Source: Actinoplanes sandaracinus (lineage in GTDB: Bacteria; Actinomycetota; Actinomycetes; Mycobacteriales; Micromonosporaceae). From it: a stretch of 64,000 nucleotides of DNA. The stretch is taken from assembly GCF_030009775.1 (NCBI RefSeq), contig NZ_JASCTH010000022.1, positions 1-64,000 of the forward strand, in the 5' to 3' direction. How positions within the stretch are numbered: the first letter of the stretch is position 1; each line of letters opens with the position of its first letter. Below the pieces are notes generated by a model that had not been told where the DNA came from, did no database searches, and saw nothing but the letters and a program-made list of their open reading frames with translations. The position numbers and the translations under genes were made by a program. Shown here piece after piece: positions 16,759-25,101 of the stretch.

Positions 16759-17136
16759 GAGGGCCCGCGGCCGACGCTCCGGCATGTAGTCGTCTAAGTC
16801 CTCGCCGGCTACAAAACGCCACTCGGTCAGTTCGCCGTCCCGGAAGTTGATCTTTGAGCGCGACTCATCGGCCAGAGTGCCGGCATCGAAGATGAAGAGC
16901 ATCTTGTCGCCCTCGTTCTGAGCCGGTGCCCAGTCAACTACGAGGTGATTTCCGATGACGGTTGTCAGATCAAGCTCTTCGTGGATCTCACGAATGCACG
17001 CCGCCCGCGGCGACTCTCCGGGCTCGACGTACCCGCCAGGGATGTCCCATCCCTGCTTGTAGGCGGGCTTCACCAGAAGGACACGGCCCGCCTCGTCGAA
17101 GAAGAGGGCGCCGGCGGCGACGCGTGGGGCGGTCAT
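16405..17136 (-). pseudogene. Nudix hydrolase with lost 3' end (antisense run-on tail)
   Basis: ATG 17136 begins MTAPRVAAGALFFDEAGRVL and the Nudix box is intact: GGYVEPGESPRAACIREIHEEL (Gx5Ex7REUxEE). The domain is recognisable through FVAGEDLDDYMPERR (about 16760). After that the frame reads backwards through the convergent membrane-protein gene for another 115 codons, with Gly/Arg-rich shadow sequence. The natural C-terminus is therefore missing, probably removed by a rearrangement. The catalytic core may still work. A TPR regulator fragment lies directly upstream, a pairing common in actinomycetes. Confidence 0.7.
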
Positions 17137-17156
17137 CGGGGGTGTGCCGGATGTCG

Positions 17157-17825
17157 TCACACCGAAGCGCCTCGTCCTGACGGTTTCACGAGCTGTACGC
17201 CCGCGACGCGTGGCCCGAGTTCGATCGCCACTTGGATGTTCCCGAGTTCGCCGGCCGTGGCGACTCGGTGAATGGCGACGTTCCTCGGCCCGAAAGCGGT
17301 CCACAGGTGGTTGGCGTCCTTGCCGAGCCTGGTCGCTGCCTCGTCGGCGGCCGTGAGCAAGGTGCGGGCGGTGCTGGCATCGTTCGCCCTGGCGGCGGCA
17401 ACCGAGCCGCCGAGCAGCAAAGTCCCGTAGACGGACAGCAGCTCCGGCCCGGCATCGGTGAGGTACTGATCCAAGAAGTCGGCAGCGTCCGTGGTCAACC
17501 GCACCGCCTCCTGGTAACGCCCGGTCGACAGGAGCGCATGGCTGACGGACCGGAACAGTGACCCCGTGATCGCTGGATCTCCAACGGGCCGCACGGCAGA
17601 CAGCCCGCGGTCGGCCGCGATCCACGCGAGATCCGTCTCGCCGAGCTTGGTGAGCCGAGTGGCCGCCAACTGGTAGGTGAGGCCGAGCAGGCTCCGTGCG
17701 TCGTCCTGGTCCTGGCAGTCGAGCACGTCGGCGGCTGCGTCGCAGACTGCGGTAGCGGCCCCCTGCGCGGGACGGCTTGATCTTGGCGCTGCCCTTGTAA
17801 GTTCGACAGCCATGCGTAGGGACAA
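17157..17825 (-). pseudogene. TPR-domain fragment of an XRE-type regulator
   Basis: About 220 residues of TPR-like helices (LLGLTYQLAATRLTKLGETD, AADRGLSAVRPVGDPAITG, SHALLSTGRYQEAVRLT) typical of the C-terminal half of Streptomyces-type XRE regulators. The N-terminal helix-turn-helix is absent and the last repeats appear cut off before a stop at 17157. The nominal ATG (17811-17813) is the palindrome CATG shared with the divergent gene start at 17812, so it is unlikely to be a real start. Probably a non-functional relic. Confidence 0.6.
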
Positions 17826-18561
17826 GTTCGATCGGCTCTTCGACCGCGGCCGCGATGCCGTGCTGTCCGGTCAGCACTACCGGGACACGCCTCCGGTAGA
17901 CGGTGGCCGGTGGGGCATCTCGGTGATCTTTCGGCCCGGCGGGGAGCTGGCGGACAGACTGGACGCTCTGACCGCGGAGGCGCTGGACGTAGCGGGCGGT
18001 ATTCATTGGCCGACCGGCGCGCGAACGACACTGCACATGACCGTGCGAGCCTTGGAGGCCCATCGCTTGGCGGTGCCAGACGAAGATGTGGCGGTCGGCC
18101 GCTACGGCGCCGCCCTGCGACGTGCGGCTGCGAGCGGGCGCAGCGTCCGACTCGGATTCGCCGGCCTGACGTTGACCCCTTCGGGCGTGATGGCCTGCGC
18201 ATACCCCGCCGACGACGCCGCAGACAGCTTCGCTGCGGTGCTCGCCGATGAACTCGGACGCGATGGCGGGTTCGAGGCCGACTTCACCCGGGACATCTGG
18301 TACGCCACCCTCATCCACTTCACGGGTCCCCTGCCCGACCCCTCGGCACTCGTGGCTTGGGTCGCCGCCCGCCGTGACATCGACCTGGGCAGTACGCACG
18401 TCCAGGAAGTGGAGTTAGTGCGTTGGCAACACAGCGGATCGCAACCGATGCGTGTGCCGCTGTTGGCCGTACCTCTCGGCAAGGGTGGTGCCGCGGCAGC
18501 AGTCGACAGACCTGATTTCGCCTTGTCATCGCCGCGGGTGTCGCCCTCAGCCAACGGTTGA
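17812..18561 (+). CDS. 2H phosphoesterase (2'-5' RNA ligase/LigT-like)
   Basis: A 249-residue protein. Two His-x-Thr motifs define the 2H superfamily: LHMTVRAL near residue 71 and LIHFTGPL near residue 170. The spacing and the surrounding beta-strand pattern fit LigT/cyclic phosphodiesterase folds. It may act on 2',3'-cyclic or 2'-5' phosphodiester ends of RNA or nucleotides. ATG 17812 is preferred over the upstream TTG/GTG codons, which overlap the relic on the other strand. Ends in a low-complexity Ala/Ser/Pro tail. Confidence 0.75.
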   Translation: MRRDKFDRLFDRGRDAVLSGQHYRDTPPVDGGRWGISVIFRPGGELADRLDALTAEALDVAGGIHWPTGARTTLHMTVRALEAHRLAVPDEDVAVGRYGAALRRAAASGRSVRLGFAGLTLTPSGVMACAYPADDAADSFAAVLADELGRDGGFEADFTRDIWYATLIHFTGPLPDPSALVAWVAARRDIDLGSTHVQEVELVRWQHSGSQPMRVPLLAVPLGKGGAAAAVDRPDFALSSPRVSPSANG

Positions 18562-18645
18562 CCGGAGAGGATGGGCCGTGGGGCCCGCAGCGGCCTTGCC
18601 ATCGATTCGTCGGCGCCGTCGGCCCGCACCATCGTGGACGTCTGT

Positions 18646-19497
18646 TCAGCGGAAGTCTGCGGCGTGGTCCACCGCCCACTCCCGGAATGATCGGGCCGGG
18701 GTGCCCGTGATGCGCTCCACCTCGTCGTTGACCGGCTCCGGATTGCCCAGCATCGACGCCTGAGCCGGCAACACCGCCTCCACGAGCTCAGCCGGGTAAC
18801 CCGCGACCTTCATCCGCTCGACGGCCTCGTCCAGGGCGATCTCCTCGAATCGCACCGGCCGCCCGATCGCCTCGCCGATCAGCGCCGCCTGCCGTTCCTG
18901 GGTGATCAGTTCGGGGCCGGTGATCAGGGGGCGGGCGCCGACCAGGACGTCGGTCGTCAGCGCCTGAACGGCGACCGCGGCCATGTCCGCCTCGTGGATC
19001 AGCGGGCGGGCCAGTCTCGCGAGCGGCGCCCGGACCACCCCGGTGGTGCGGACCTCCTCGGCCCAGCCCAGCGTGTTGCTCGCGAACCCGGTGGGCCGCA
19101 CCGCCGTCCACTCCAGACCCGACGCCTCGATCAGCTGCTCCAGCTCCGTGTGGAACATGGTGATCGCCTCGCCCGGCTTCTCCTTCTCGTTCCCGACCCC
19201 GGCGGATGACAGGTAGACCACCCGCCGGGCACGCTTGCCGATCGCGTCGATCACGTCCGGCGCGCCGTCGGCGCTCAGGAACGGCCACACCAGGAAGACC
19301 GCGTCGACGCCCTCCAGAGCCGCGTCCAGCGACGCGGGATCACCGAGGTCGCCGCGCACCGCCTGGACACCGTCCGGGAATTCCGCATGCGTTCTCACCA
19401 GCGCCCGCACCGGCACGCCCGCGGCGTGCAGCCGGGTCACCACCGCGCCGCCGACGTTTCCGGTCGCGCCGGTCACCAGGATCTTGGGCTGTGTCAT
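18646..19497 (-). CDS. NmrA-like NAD(P)-binding SDR-family protein
   Basis: A 283-residue atypical short-chain dehydrogenase. The NAD(P)-binding motif is ILVTGATGNVGGAVV at the N-terminus. VRGDLGDPASLDAALEGVDAVF follows, then VYLSSAGVG, WTAVRPTGFASN and a C-terminal AGYPAELVEAVL substrate region, all typical of NmrA/azoreductase-like proteins. ATG 19497 has GAGGAG seven bases upstream. The longer ATG at 19527 would place that site inside the gene. The function is likely a quinone or NADP(H)-sensing reductase, substrate unknown. Confidence 0.85.
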   Translation of the reverse strand: MTQPKILVTGATGNVGGAVVTRLHAAGVPVRALVRTHAEFPDGVQAVRGDLGDPASLDAALEGVDAVFLVWPFLSADGAPDVIDAIGKRARRVVYLSSAGVGNEKEKPGEAITMFHTELEQLIEASGLEWTAVRPTGFASNTLGWAEEVRTTGVVRAPLARLARPLIHEADMAAVAVQALTTDVLVGARPLITGPELITQERQAALIGEAIGRPVRFEEIALDEAVERMKVAGYPAELVEAVLPAQASMLGNPEPVNDEVERITGTPARSFREWAVDHAADFR

Positions 19498-19710
19498 CGG
19501 AAGCTCCTCGTCGCCGTTCGATGACACGACTGTCGTACATCAACCGCGGTTCAGGTCAAGGAAAGCGGTGGCGGCTGCTGGGCGGGCCAGCCGCTTGGCA
19601 TGGGTCCCCGTGATTCGCCTGGAGTGGGTCGAGGATCAGAAACGGGCAACGGCCCGGCTGTCCCGCACGAGGTGCCGGACTGCCGAGCCGTTGACGTGAA
19701 GCTGTGTGGA

Positions 19711-20748
19711 TCAGCCCGCGCGACGGATGTTCTCCGGGCGAGCCGCCTTCTTAGCGGACTTGGAGAGCGACGACTGCTGCGGACCCTCGCACTCGGAGAC
19801 CGAGGAAGAACCGGTCACCACGCACACGTCACCGAGGTGGCCGTTGGCGCCACCGTTGACCGCGTCGGTCGCCGAGTCGCCGCCGTACGGCAGGTAGTCG
19901 ACCCCGTCGTAGATGTAGGAGTCACCGGCGAGAAGGTCGTCGCCGTCCTCGCCCCAGATCCGGTCGGCACCCGCGCCACCCTCGACGATGTCGGTGTCCG
20001 CCTCGCCGCGGATGGTGTCGTTGCCGTCCTCGCCGTAGATGGTGTCGCCGTAGATCAGCTCACCCTCGGTGTACTGACCGGCGCCGCCGTAGATCCAGTC
20101 GTTGCCGGAGCCGGCGCGAACCACGTCGACGTCGTTGCCGCCGTAGATGAGGTCGGCACCGCTGTCGCCGTAGAGCTTGTCCTGGCCGGCGTCGCCGTAG
20201 ATCTTGTCGTTGCCGCTGTCGCCGAAGATCTTGTCATTGCCGGCGCCGCCGCGCAGCAGGTCGATGGCGCTGCCGCCGACGATCTCGTCGTTGCCGCCGT
20301 TGCCGTAGATCTTGTCCTTGCCGGTGCCGCCGTACAGGTACTCCCAGGCTCCGCCACCGGTGAGGGTGTCGTTGCCACTGCCGCCGTCGGCGACCATGTG
20401 GACGTTGGTCTTGTTGCGGACCCAGTCGTTCTTGTCACCCAGCGCGATCCGGAGCGTCTTGGTCTTCGCGGAGGTCTTGCAGCGGACCTTCTTCGCGGAG
20501 ACCGACTTGCAGCCCTTGCCGGCCTTGATCGCCACCTTGTCGGTCAGCGTCACGGTCTTGCCGGAGATGGTGACGGTGACCCCGTTCGCCTTGCCCATCA
20601 GGGCCTGGAACGAGACGGTCTTGCTGCCGACGACCTTGGCCAGGCCGGCGCCGGCGGCCTGAGCCGGAGCGGCGAAGAAGGCGGTGGAGCCGATCGCCGC
20701 GGCGGTGGCGCCGATCAGAGCGAGAGTCTTGCGGTTGATCAAGAACAT
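19711..20748 (-). CDS. Secreted RTX-type calcium-binding repeat protein
   Basis: A 345-residue exported protein. ATG 20748 has a GGGGGAA site and starts a signal peptide (MFLINRKTLALIGATAAAIG...AAPAQA). Residues about 130-300 hold around a dozen hemolysin-type nonapeptides, for example GGSGNDTLTGG, GGAGNDKIFG, GDSGNDKIYG and GEDGNDTIRG, which bind Ca2+ in a parallel beta-roll. The linker before them has four Cys in two pairs. Before the short basic tail there is a VCVVTGSSSVSECEG segment with two Cys. No enzymatic domain is present, so a surface or matrix role is likely. Confidence 0.88.
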   Translation of the reverse strand: MFLINRKTLALIGATAAAIGSTAFFAAPAQAAGAGLAKVVGSKTVSFQALMGKANGVTVTISGKTVTLTDKVAIKAGKGCKSVSAKKVRCKTSAKTKTLRIALGDKNDWVRNKTNVHMVADGGSGNDTLTGGGAWEYLYGGTGKDKIYGNGGNDEIVGGSAIDLLRGGAGNDKIFGDSGNDKIYGDAGQDKLYGDSGADLIYGGNDVDVVRAGSGNDWIYGGAGQYTEGELIYGDTIYGEDGNDTIRGEADTDIVEGGAGADRIWGEDGDDLLAGDSYIYDGVDYLPYGGDSATDAVNGGANGHLGDVCVVTGSSSVSECEGPQQSSLSKSAKKAARPENIRRAG

Positions 20749-20763
20749 GAAGTTCCCCCGTGT

Positions 20764-20817
20764 AGAGCCAGGCACGAGACCGGCCAAATGAGAGCCAGGC
20801 GCGAGACCGGCCAAGTG
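20764..20817. repeat. 27-base tandem repeat upstream of the RTX gene
   Basis: Two copies (20764-20790, 20791-20817) of AGAGCCAGGCACGAGACCGG plus CCAAATG, differing at two bases. They lie in the 5' untranslated or promoter region of the minus-strand RTX gene, directly upstream of its ribosome binding site. Confidence 0.75.
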
Positions 20818-20898
20818 AAGGACGTCATCATAGAACGCGACCGTTTCGACGATCCGCCCCCGTAACAGTGATCTGAGTCACTTTCACGTTTTGGCTGG

Positions 20899-21399
20899 TC
20901 AGCAGCCCCACTCCGCGCCCGGCCGTCCGGCCTCGGGTCGCATCACGACACGGACCCGGTCGACGCCGTCGAGCTTGCGGATCCCGGGAATGGGGGCGCA
21001 GTCGAAGTCACGGCCCACAGTGGTCAGGTGGAGCGACTCCGGCATCGACTCCGCGTCGACACCCTCCCACTGCACGGGGTCGGTCGAGCGAGCACGAAGC
21101 TTCTCGTACGCCTGCTGGCGGCTCTCCAGGCGCACCCCGTCCTCGGCCGGCAGCCGGCGCATCGCCGTCTCCACCGCCGCGCGTTGCCGCACATCGGCGT
21201 CCGGGTACAGGTGCACCGACACGCTGAACTCACGCTCCGGGGTGTACCGGTACCCGGCGAACAGCATCACCCCGGTGGACGCGACCGTGCCGAAGACGAG
21301 CGCGCCCGCGGCCGCCGCCAGCAGATGGAGCCAGCTCGGGCCGGAGGTCGGCCGCGACTCGGGTTCCAGCAGATCGTCGGTCGGTTGTGGATCGCTCAT
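20899..21399 (-). CDS. Single-pass membrane protein with FtsX-like extracellular domain
   Basis: A 166-residue protein. It has a short acidic N-terminus, one transmembrane segment (WLHLLAAAAGALVFGTVAST), then an outside domain. The outside domain begins FSVSVHLYPDADVRQRAAVE and continues with LESRQQAYEKL and PESLHLTTVGR. This matches the ectodomain of FtsX, which in cell division couples the FtsEX complex to peptidoglycan hydrolases. Neither the permease helices nor an FtsE ATPase gene is present here, so this is an orphan ectodomain. The start is ATG 21399; the TTG at 21408 is less likely. Confidence 0.7.
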   Translation of the reverse strand: MSDPQPTDDLLEPESRPTSGPSWLHLLAAAAGALVFGTVASTGVMLFAGYRYTPEREFSVSVHLYPDADVRQRAAVETAMRRLPAEDGVRLESRQQAYEKLRARSTDPVQWEGVDAESMPESLHLTTVGRDFDCAPIPGIRKLDGVDRVRVVMRPEAGRPGAEWGC

Positions 21400-21529
21400 G
21401 ATCCGCAAGCTATATCAGCGGACGGTGATGCCGTAGTCCACACCCGTCACTGAGGGCCTTGTAGACCGTCGCTCGGTGCTACAGAGTGTTGTCGGGATCG
21501 GTCAACCTCGGACGCAAGGAGGCGTCGCC

Positions 21530-21838
21530 GTGAACGGCTTCTCTAACGATGCGGAGCAGTCGGCCTACAACCTGGCCGAGGCGCTGAGCGAGAAGGCCCT
21601 CTCCTGCATGAAGTACGCGGAGGAGTCGGCCGAGGTGTTCCGCGCGGGACGGATCGCGATGCGCCGCCAGTTCCGCGCGCGCGGGCTGTCCGAAGCGGAG
21701 GCGGACATCAGATGGGCGGGCACGTCGCAGGCGACCCGGGCGATCTCGGAAAACAATTTCTTCATGTCGCAGGCGTCGATGTACAACAACGCGGCCGCCG
21801 CCCAGTACGCGAAGGCCCTCTATCTCAAGAACAAGTGA
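21530..21838 (+). CDS. Small hypothetical helical protein
   Basis: A 102-residue protein. GTG 21530 has AAGGAGG at the right spacing, whereas the longer frame from 21476 has none. The sequence is predicted helical throughout (SAYNLAEALSEKALSCMKYA, FMSQASMYNNAAAAQYAKAL) and rich in Ala and Gln, with no signal peptide or membrane segment. The two-helix, roughly 100-residue form loosely recalls WXG100-type secreted proteins, but no WXG motif is present. Function unknown. Confidence 0.65.
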   Translation: MNGFSNDAEQSAYNLAEALSEKALSCMKYAEESAEVFRAGRIAMRRQFRARGLSEAEADIRWAGTSQATRAISENNFFMSQASMYNNAAAAQYAKALYLKNK

Positions 21839-21850
21839 GCCGAGCCGGCC

Positions 21851-22555
21851 TCAGGACCGGGTGACCTCACCGCCGCCGAGGTGGGCGGTCTCGCCGGCCT
21901 GGTAACCGCGGACCATTCCACTGCCCTGCAGCCGCCGCGGCCGCATCCGGGCCAGCCGCGGGTAGGTCTGGTCGCGCCTGCGCTCCACCAGACCGGTCCG
22001 GTCGACGAGCACGAGTTCGGCCCCGGGCGTCTCCGCGGCCGCCGAGCGCTCCGCGGCCCAGAGCCGCACGCTGATCGCCTGCGTGTAACCGGCCATCCAC
22101 GACCGGCGGTATGCGGCCACATGCTCACCCGGCGGCACCGGGCTCGCGGCGATCCCGTGTGCGGCCTGCACCAGCAGCGAGGTGAAGAGCAACTCGACCC
22201 GCTCCAGGTCGGCTCGGTGGCCGAACAGGTGGCTGCGGGTCTGGCCGCGGCGCTCCAGGAGGACGACGCGGCAGCGCATCGGCGCGGCCACGGCCGCGAG
22301 CAGCCCCGACTTGTCTCGCGCGTAGGGCGGCTCGACGGTCACGACCCGGTCGCCGACCGGGTCCGCCGCCGGGTCGGCGACGGCGAGCATCGCCTGGTCG
22401 ACGCCGTACTTGGCGATCAGCTCGGCGGCCTTCGCGGTGAACGCCTCGGCTTCGCCGGGCGTGCAGGCCGGGTCCTCGGCCATCGCGAGCAGCTTGCGGA
22501 CGCGGGCGAGCAGGGCATCAGACATCACGGCGTCGGACATCAGAGCATCAGACAA
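21851..22555 (-). CDS. DUF2786 domain protein
   Basis: A 234-residue protein. It has the DUF2786 signature at residues 15-55 (LLARVRKLLAMAEDPACTPG EAEAF, then AAELIAKYGVDQAML), followed by a longer conserved region with ELLFTSLLVQ and RRSWMAGYTQAISVRL. The first 15 residues are three copies of MSDA[LV], an in-frame repeat that leaves three possible ATG starts. It is the third gene of a minus-strand operon after a thioesterase and a small protein. The molecular role is unknown; relatives are common in actinomycetes and phages. Confidence 0.8.
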   Translation of the reverse strand: MSDALMSDAVMSDALLARVRKLLAMAEDPACTPGEAEAFTAKAAELIAKYGVDQAMLAVADPAADPVGDRVVTVEPPYARDKSGLLAAVAAPMRCRVVLLERRGQTRSHLFGHRADLERVELLFTSLLVQAAHGIAASPVPPGEHVAAYRRSWMAGYTQAISVRLWAAERSAAAETPGAELVLVDRTGLVERRRDQTYPRLARMRPRRLQGSGMVRGYQAGETAHLGGGEVTRS

Positions 22556-22577
22556 CAGGTGTACGCGAAAAGCCCGC

Positions 22578-23021
22578 TCACGCCGCCCGGTGCCGCAGTG
22601 TCGCCACCGTGGACCCGGCGAGGGCGATCAGGCAGTCGGGTAGGGTCCCGTCGGCGATCGCCGCCCCGAAGAGCGCCTCACCGGTCGGGAAGTCGCCGTT
22701 GACGTAAGCGCTGACGAACCGGGCCACCCAGCGCTTGTCATATCTGGCCTCGTCGATCCCGGGGAATTCGAGGGTCCAAGCGCCACCCCCCGGCACCTGC
22801 CCGACCATGGTCGCCGCGAGGCACCAGGCGATGTCCCAGGCGCCGACGACACCCTCACGGTCGACGACCGCGTCGAAGGTGTCGGCCACAGCCGCGGTGT
22901 CGCCGCTGAGCGCACACTGCAGAACCTGCGCGGCGTCGTCGAATGCGTGCTGTGGTACGTCGGTCACGCAAGAAAAGGTACGTCGGGCGGTCAAGGAACG
23001 CATCCCGACGAGGGATTTCAT
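22578..23021 (-). CDS. Hypothetical protein coupled to the thioesterase gene
   Basis: A 147-residue protein, not recognised. ATG 23021 overlaps the stop of the upstream thioesterase as ATGA, which decides the start. ATG 23003 and GTG 22967 are alternatives. It contains AAQVLQCALSGDTAAVADTF, GAWDIAWCLAATMVGQVPG and a C-terminal CLIALAGSTVATLRHRAA, which suggests a small all-helical fold. Ends 22 bases before the DUF2786 gene. Confidence 0.65.
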   Translation of the reverse strand: MKSLVGMRSLTARRTFSCVTDVPQHAFDDAAQVLQCALSGDTAAVADTFDAVVDREGVVGAWDIAWCLAATMVGQVPGGGAWTLEFPGIDEARYDKRWVARFVSAYVNGDFPTGEALFGAAIADGTLPDCLIALAGSTVATLRHRAA

Positions 23022-23437
23022 GCACCCCGTAGGAGGCAGGTGATGCGTGCGGTGCACACCCGCTCGCCGGACTCGTCGGTGAGGACCACCTCGTAGGTCG
23101 CCACTGCCCGGCCGCGGTGCACGGGGGTGGCGACGCCGGTGACCAGACCGGACCGCGCCGCCCGGTGGTGGGTCGCATTGATGTCGACGCCGACCGCGAA
23201 CGGGCGGTCCACGGTCTGCCCGTGCAGCACCGCACCGACCGAGCCGAGGGTCTCGGCGAGCACGCAGGAGGCGCCGCCGTGCAACAGGCCGTACGGCTGG
23301 GTGTTGCCCTCGACCGGCATGATTCCTACGACCCGTTCCGCGGTGGCCTCGGTGATCTCGATGCCCATGCGCTCGGCGAGCGCACCACCGCCGCCGCTGG
23401 TGAACAGGTGTTGTTTGCCGTCCTCCGCGATGTCCAC
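23018..23437 (-). CDS. PaaI-family hotdog thioesterase
   Basis: A 139-residue hotdog-fold acyl-CoA thioesterase. The conserved patch is QPYGLLHGGASCVLAETLGS, with the HGG...E catalytic arrangement of the PaaI/YdiI group, followed by VGVDINATHHRAA and VTGVATPVHRGR. It starts with GTG 23437 and is the first gene of a three-gene minus-strand operon. The substrate is probably an aromatic or 1,4-dihydroxy-2-naphthoyl-type CoA ester. Confidence 0.88.
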   Translation of the reverse strand: MDIAEDGKQHLFTSGGGGALAERMGIEITEATAERVVGIMPVEGNTQPYGLLHGGASCVLAETLGSVGAVLHGQTVDRPFAVGVDINATHHRAARSGLVTGVATPVHRGRAVATYEVVLTDESGERVCTARITCLLRGA

Positions 23438-23569
23438 GTCGGCGTACGTTACCCCTGTCGTGAGCCCGGACCAGCGACAACCATCACAGGATCGGGGACT
23501 GTTCGATTGAACCGCTGGGTACTGACCGGGCAGGACCGGCCGGACCCGTCGGCCGGCGAGAGGAGCACC

Positions 23570-23824
23570 ATGACCGACCCGCAGGAGATCATCGAGACCC
23601 GCGGCGACGATCGAGTCGACCTGCTCACCAAGGACGCGAACGGCGACGGCAAGACCGACGTCTGGGTCTCGGACACCGACGGCGACGGCAAGCCCGACCT
23701 CTTCCAGTTCGACACCGACGGGGACGGCAAGGTCGACGTGACCATGGTCGATCTGGACGAGGACGGCACCCCGGACGTGATCGTCGACGGCGACGGCGGC
23801 CTTCCCCCCACCCCGCCAGCCTGA
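23570..23824 (+). CDS. Small acidic protein with repeated DxDGDGK calcium-binding loops
   Basis: An 84-residue protein from ATG 23570, which follows GAGAGGAG. Almost all of it consists of Asp-rich loops of about 12 residues: DANGDGKTDVW, DTDGDGKPDLF, DTDGDGKVDVT, DLDEDGTPDVI. These resemble the calcium loops of dockerin, EF-hand or thrombospondin type 3 repeats. No signal peptide is seen, so it may be cytosolic. Ends two bases before the convergent PrsW gene. Confidence 0.75.
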   Translation: MTDPQEIIETRGDDRVDLLTKDANGDGKTDVWVSDTDGDGKPDLFQFDTDGDGKVDVTMVDLDEDGTPDVIVDGDGGLPPTPPA

Positions 23825-23826
23825 GC

Positions 23827-25101
23827 TCAGTCACCACCCAGGGCAGACAGCGCCACCCAGACGACCGCGACGGCGACAGCCGCGGTCCCCACGGTGGAGG
23901 CGGTGTGCCGCCAGGATCGCGTGCCCTCGACCGCCTCCGGATGCCCCAGGGCGGCGAGGGTGGCGCGATGCTCCCGTACCTCCGCCGCCCGTGCCTCGAC
24001 CGAGTCGTCCGGGACGTCGGCGGAGGCACGGCTCAGCTCGACGGCCAGGCCGGCCTGGGCGCGCTGAAGTCGTCGTACCGCCGCCCGGGCCCGGCGACCG
24101 GCGTGCGCCGCGGCGTGCCGGCGGGCCGCGCCCCGCCGCGACCCCGAGCCGAGAATCCGCAACTCGTTCTCCGTGATCAGCCCGGGATCCCGCACCGTGG
24201 CCAGAACGCCCACGTAGTAGGCCGCCTCCCGGTCGTGTGCCCGGCGCACCAGATAGAGGACCAGCAGCAACGGCGGCAGACCCTTGAAGATCAGCACTGC
24301 CAGCAGGGCCATGGTCGCGTCGCCGAGGCTCTCCCGGAAGAGCGGTGAGTTCCACAGCGAGTGCGAGGCCCAGGCGGCGAGGACGGCGAGGACGGCCACC
24401 GCGATCCGGTGTGACCGGGTGCGATCCCGGTGGACCACCAGATAGCCGATGCCCGCCCCGGCCAGGGCGCCGAACAGGGTGTGGCTCCACACCCCGGCGA
24501 GGAAGCCGCGCACCAGGAACGTGGTGATCACCGGCCGTACCTGGTCGCCTTCCCCGGCGAGCTGCACCGCCCCGATCGCGAAGACCACGTCCTCGACGAT
24601 CTGGAACCCCAGGCCCACCAGCGCGCCGTAGACGATGCCGTCGAGAACGCTGTTGACCTGGGCACGGGCGATCAGCACGATCGCGACCACGCCGAGGGTC
24701 TTGGCTATCTCCTCGACCGTGGGCCCGGCCAGGGCCGCGCCCCACTCGGCGGCCAGGTCGGGCGATCCGAGTTTGGCGATCAGGTTGTCCAGGGCCGCGC
24801 TGCCCGGGATGGACACGCTGGTCGCGACCAGGCCGCCCCAGGCGAAGGCGAGGATCCGCAGACTCGGCGGTTCCCGCTCCAGGAAGTCGAGCTCCGACAG
24901 AAAGAGCCAGAACGGCACGGCGAGCAGCCCGAACAGCAGGATCGCGGTGATCGTCGCGATCGGGTAGGTCTCCAGGAAGAGCGCGGTGATCTGCGAGATC
25001 CGCACGGCCCCGGCGGCCAGCAGAGTGATCACGATCCAGAACGCGGGCTGGCGGAGGAGCACGGCCGCCCTGGTCGCGCCGGGACGCACCGCCTCGCTCA
25101 T
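23827..25101 (-). CDS. PrsW-family intramembrane metalloprotease
   Basis: A 424-residue polytopic membrane protein. About eight hydrophobic segments lie in the first 320 residues. The PrsW motifs are visible: GPTVEEIAKTLG (EExxK), GFQIVEDVVFA and SHTLFGALAGAGIG with SHSLWN. PrsW proteases cleave anti-sigma factors in Bacillus; the target here is unknown. The C-terminal 110 residues are an Arg/Ala-rich cytoplasmic region ending in one more hydrophobic helix. Its start overlaps the stop of the upstream gene (ATGA), so the two are co-translated. Confidence 0.88.
   Translation of the reverse strand: MSEAVRPGATRAAVLLRQPAFWIVITLLAAGAVRISQITALFLETYPIATITAILLFGLLAVPFWLFLSELDFLEREPPSLRILAFAWGGLVATSVSIPGSAALDNLIAKLGSPDLAAEWGAALAGPTVEEIAKTLGVVAIVLIARAQVNSVLDGIVYGALVGLGFQIVEDVVFAIGAVQLAGEGDQVRPVITTFLVRGFLAGVWSHTLFGALAGAGIGYLVVHRDRTRSHRIAVAVLAVLAAWASHSLWNSPLFRESLGDATMALLAVLIFKGLPPLLLVLYLVRRAHDREAAYYVGVLATVRDPGLITENELRILGSGSRRGAARRHAAAHAGRRARAAVRRLQRAQAGLAVELSRASADVPDDSVEARAAEVREHRATLAALGHPEAVEGTRSWRHTASTVGTAAVAVAVVWVALSALGGD

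Noticed and set aside
16405..18399. A 664-codon open frame on the minus strand
   Set aside because: Only the Nudix part (17136 to about 16760) looks like protein. The rest is antisense to the 2H phosphoesterase and the membrane protein, and the composition is Arg/Gly-rich shadow.
19711..20748. RTX toxin with its own type I secretion system
   Set aside because: The protein has an ordinary N-terminal signal peptide, no toxin domain, and no ABC exporter genes nearby.
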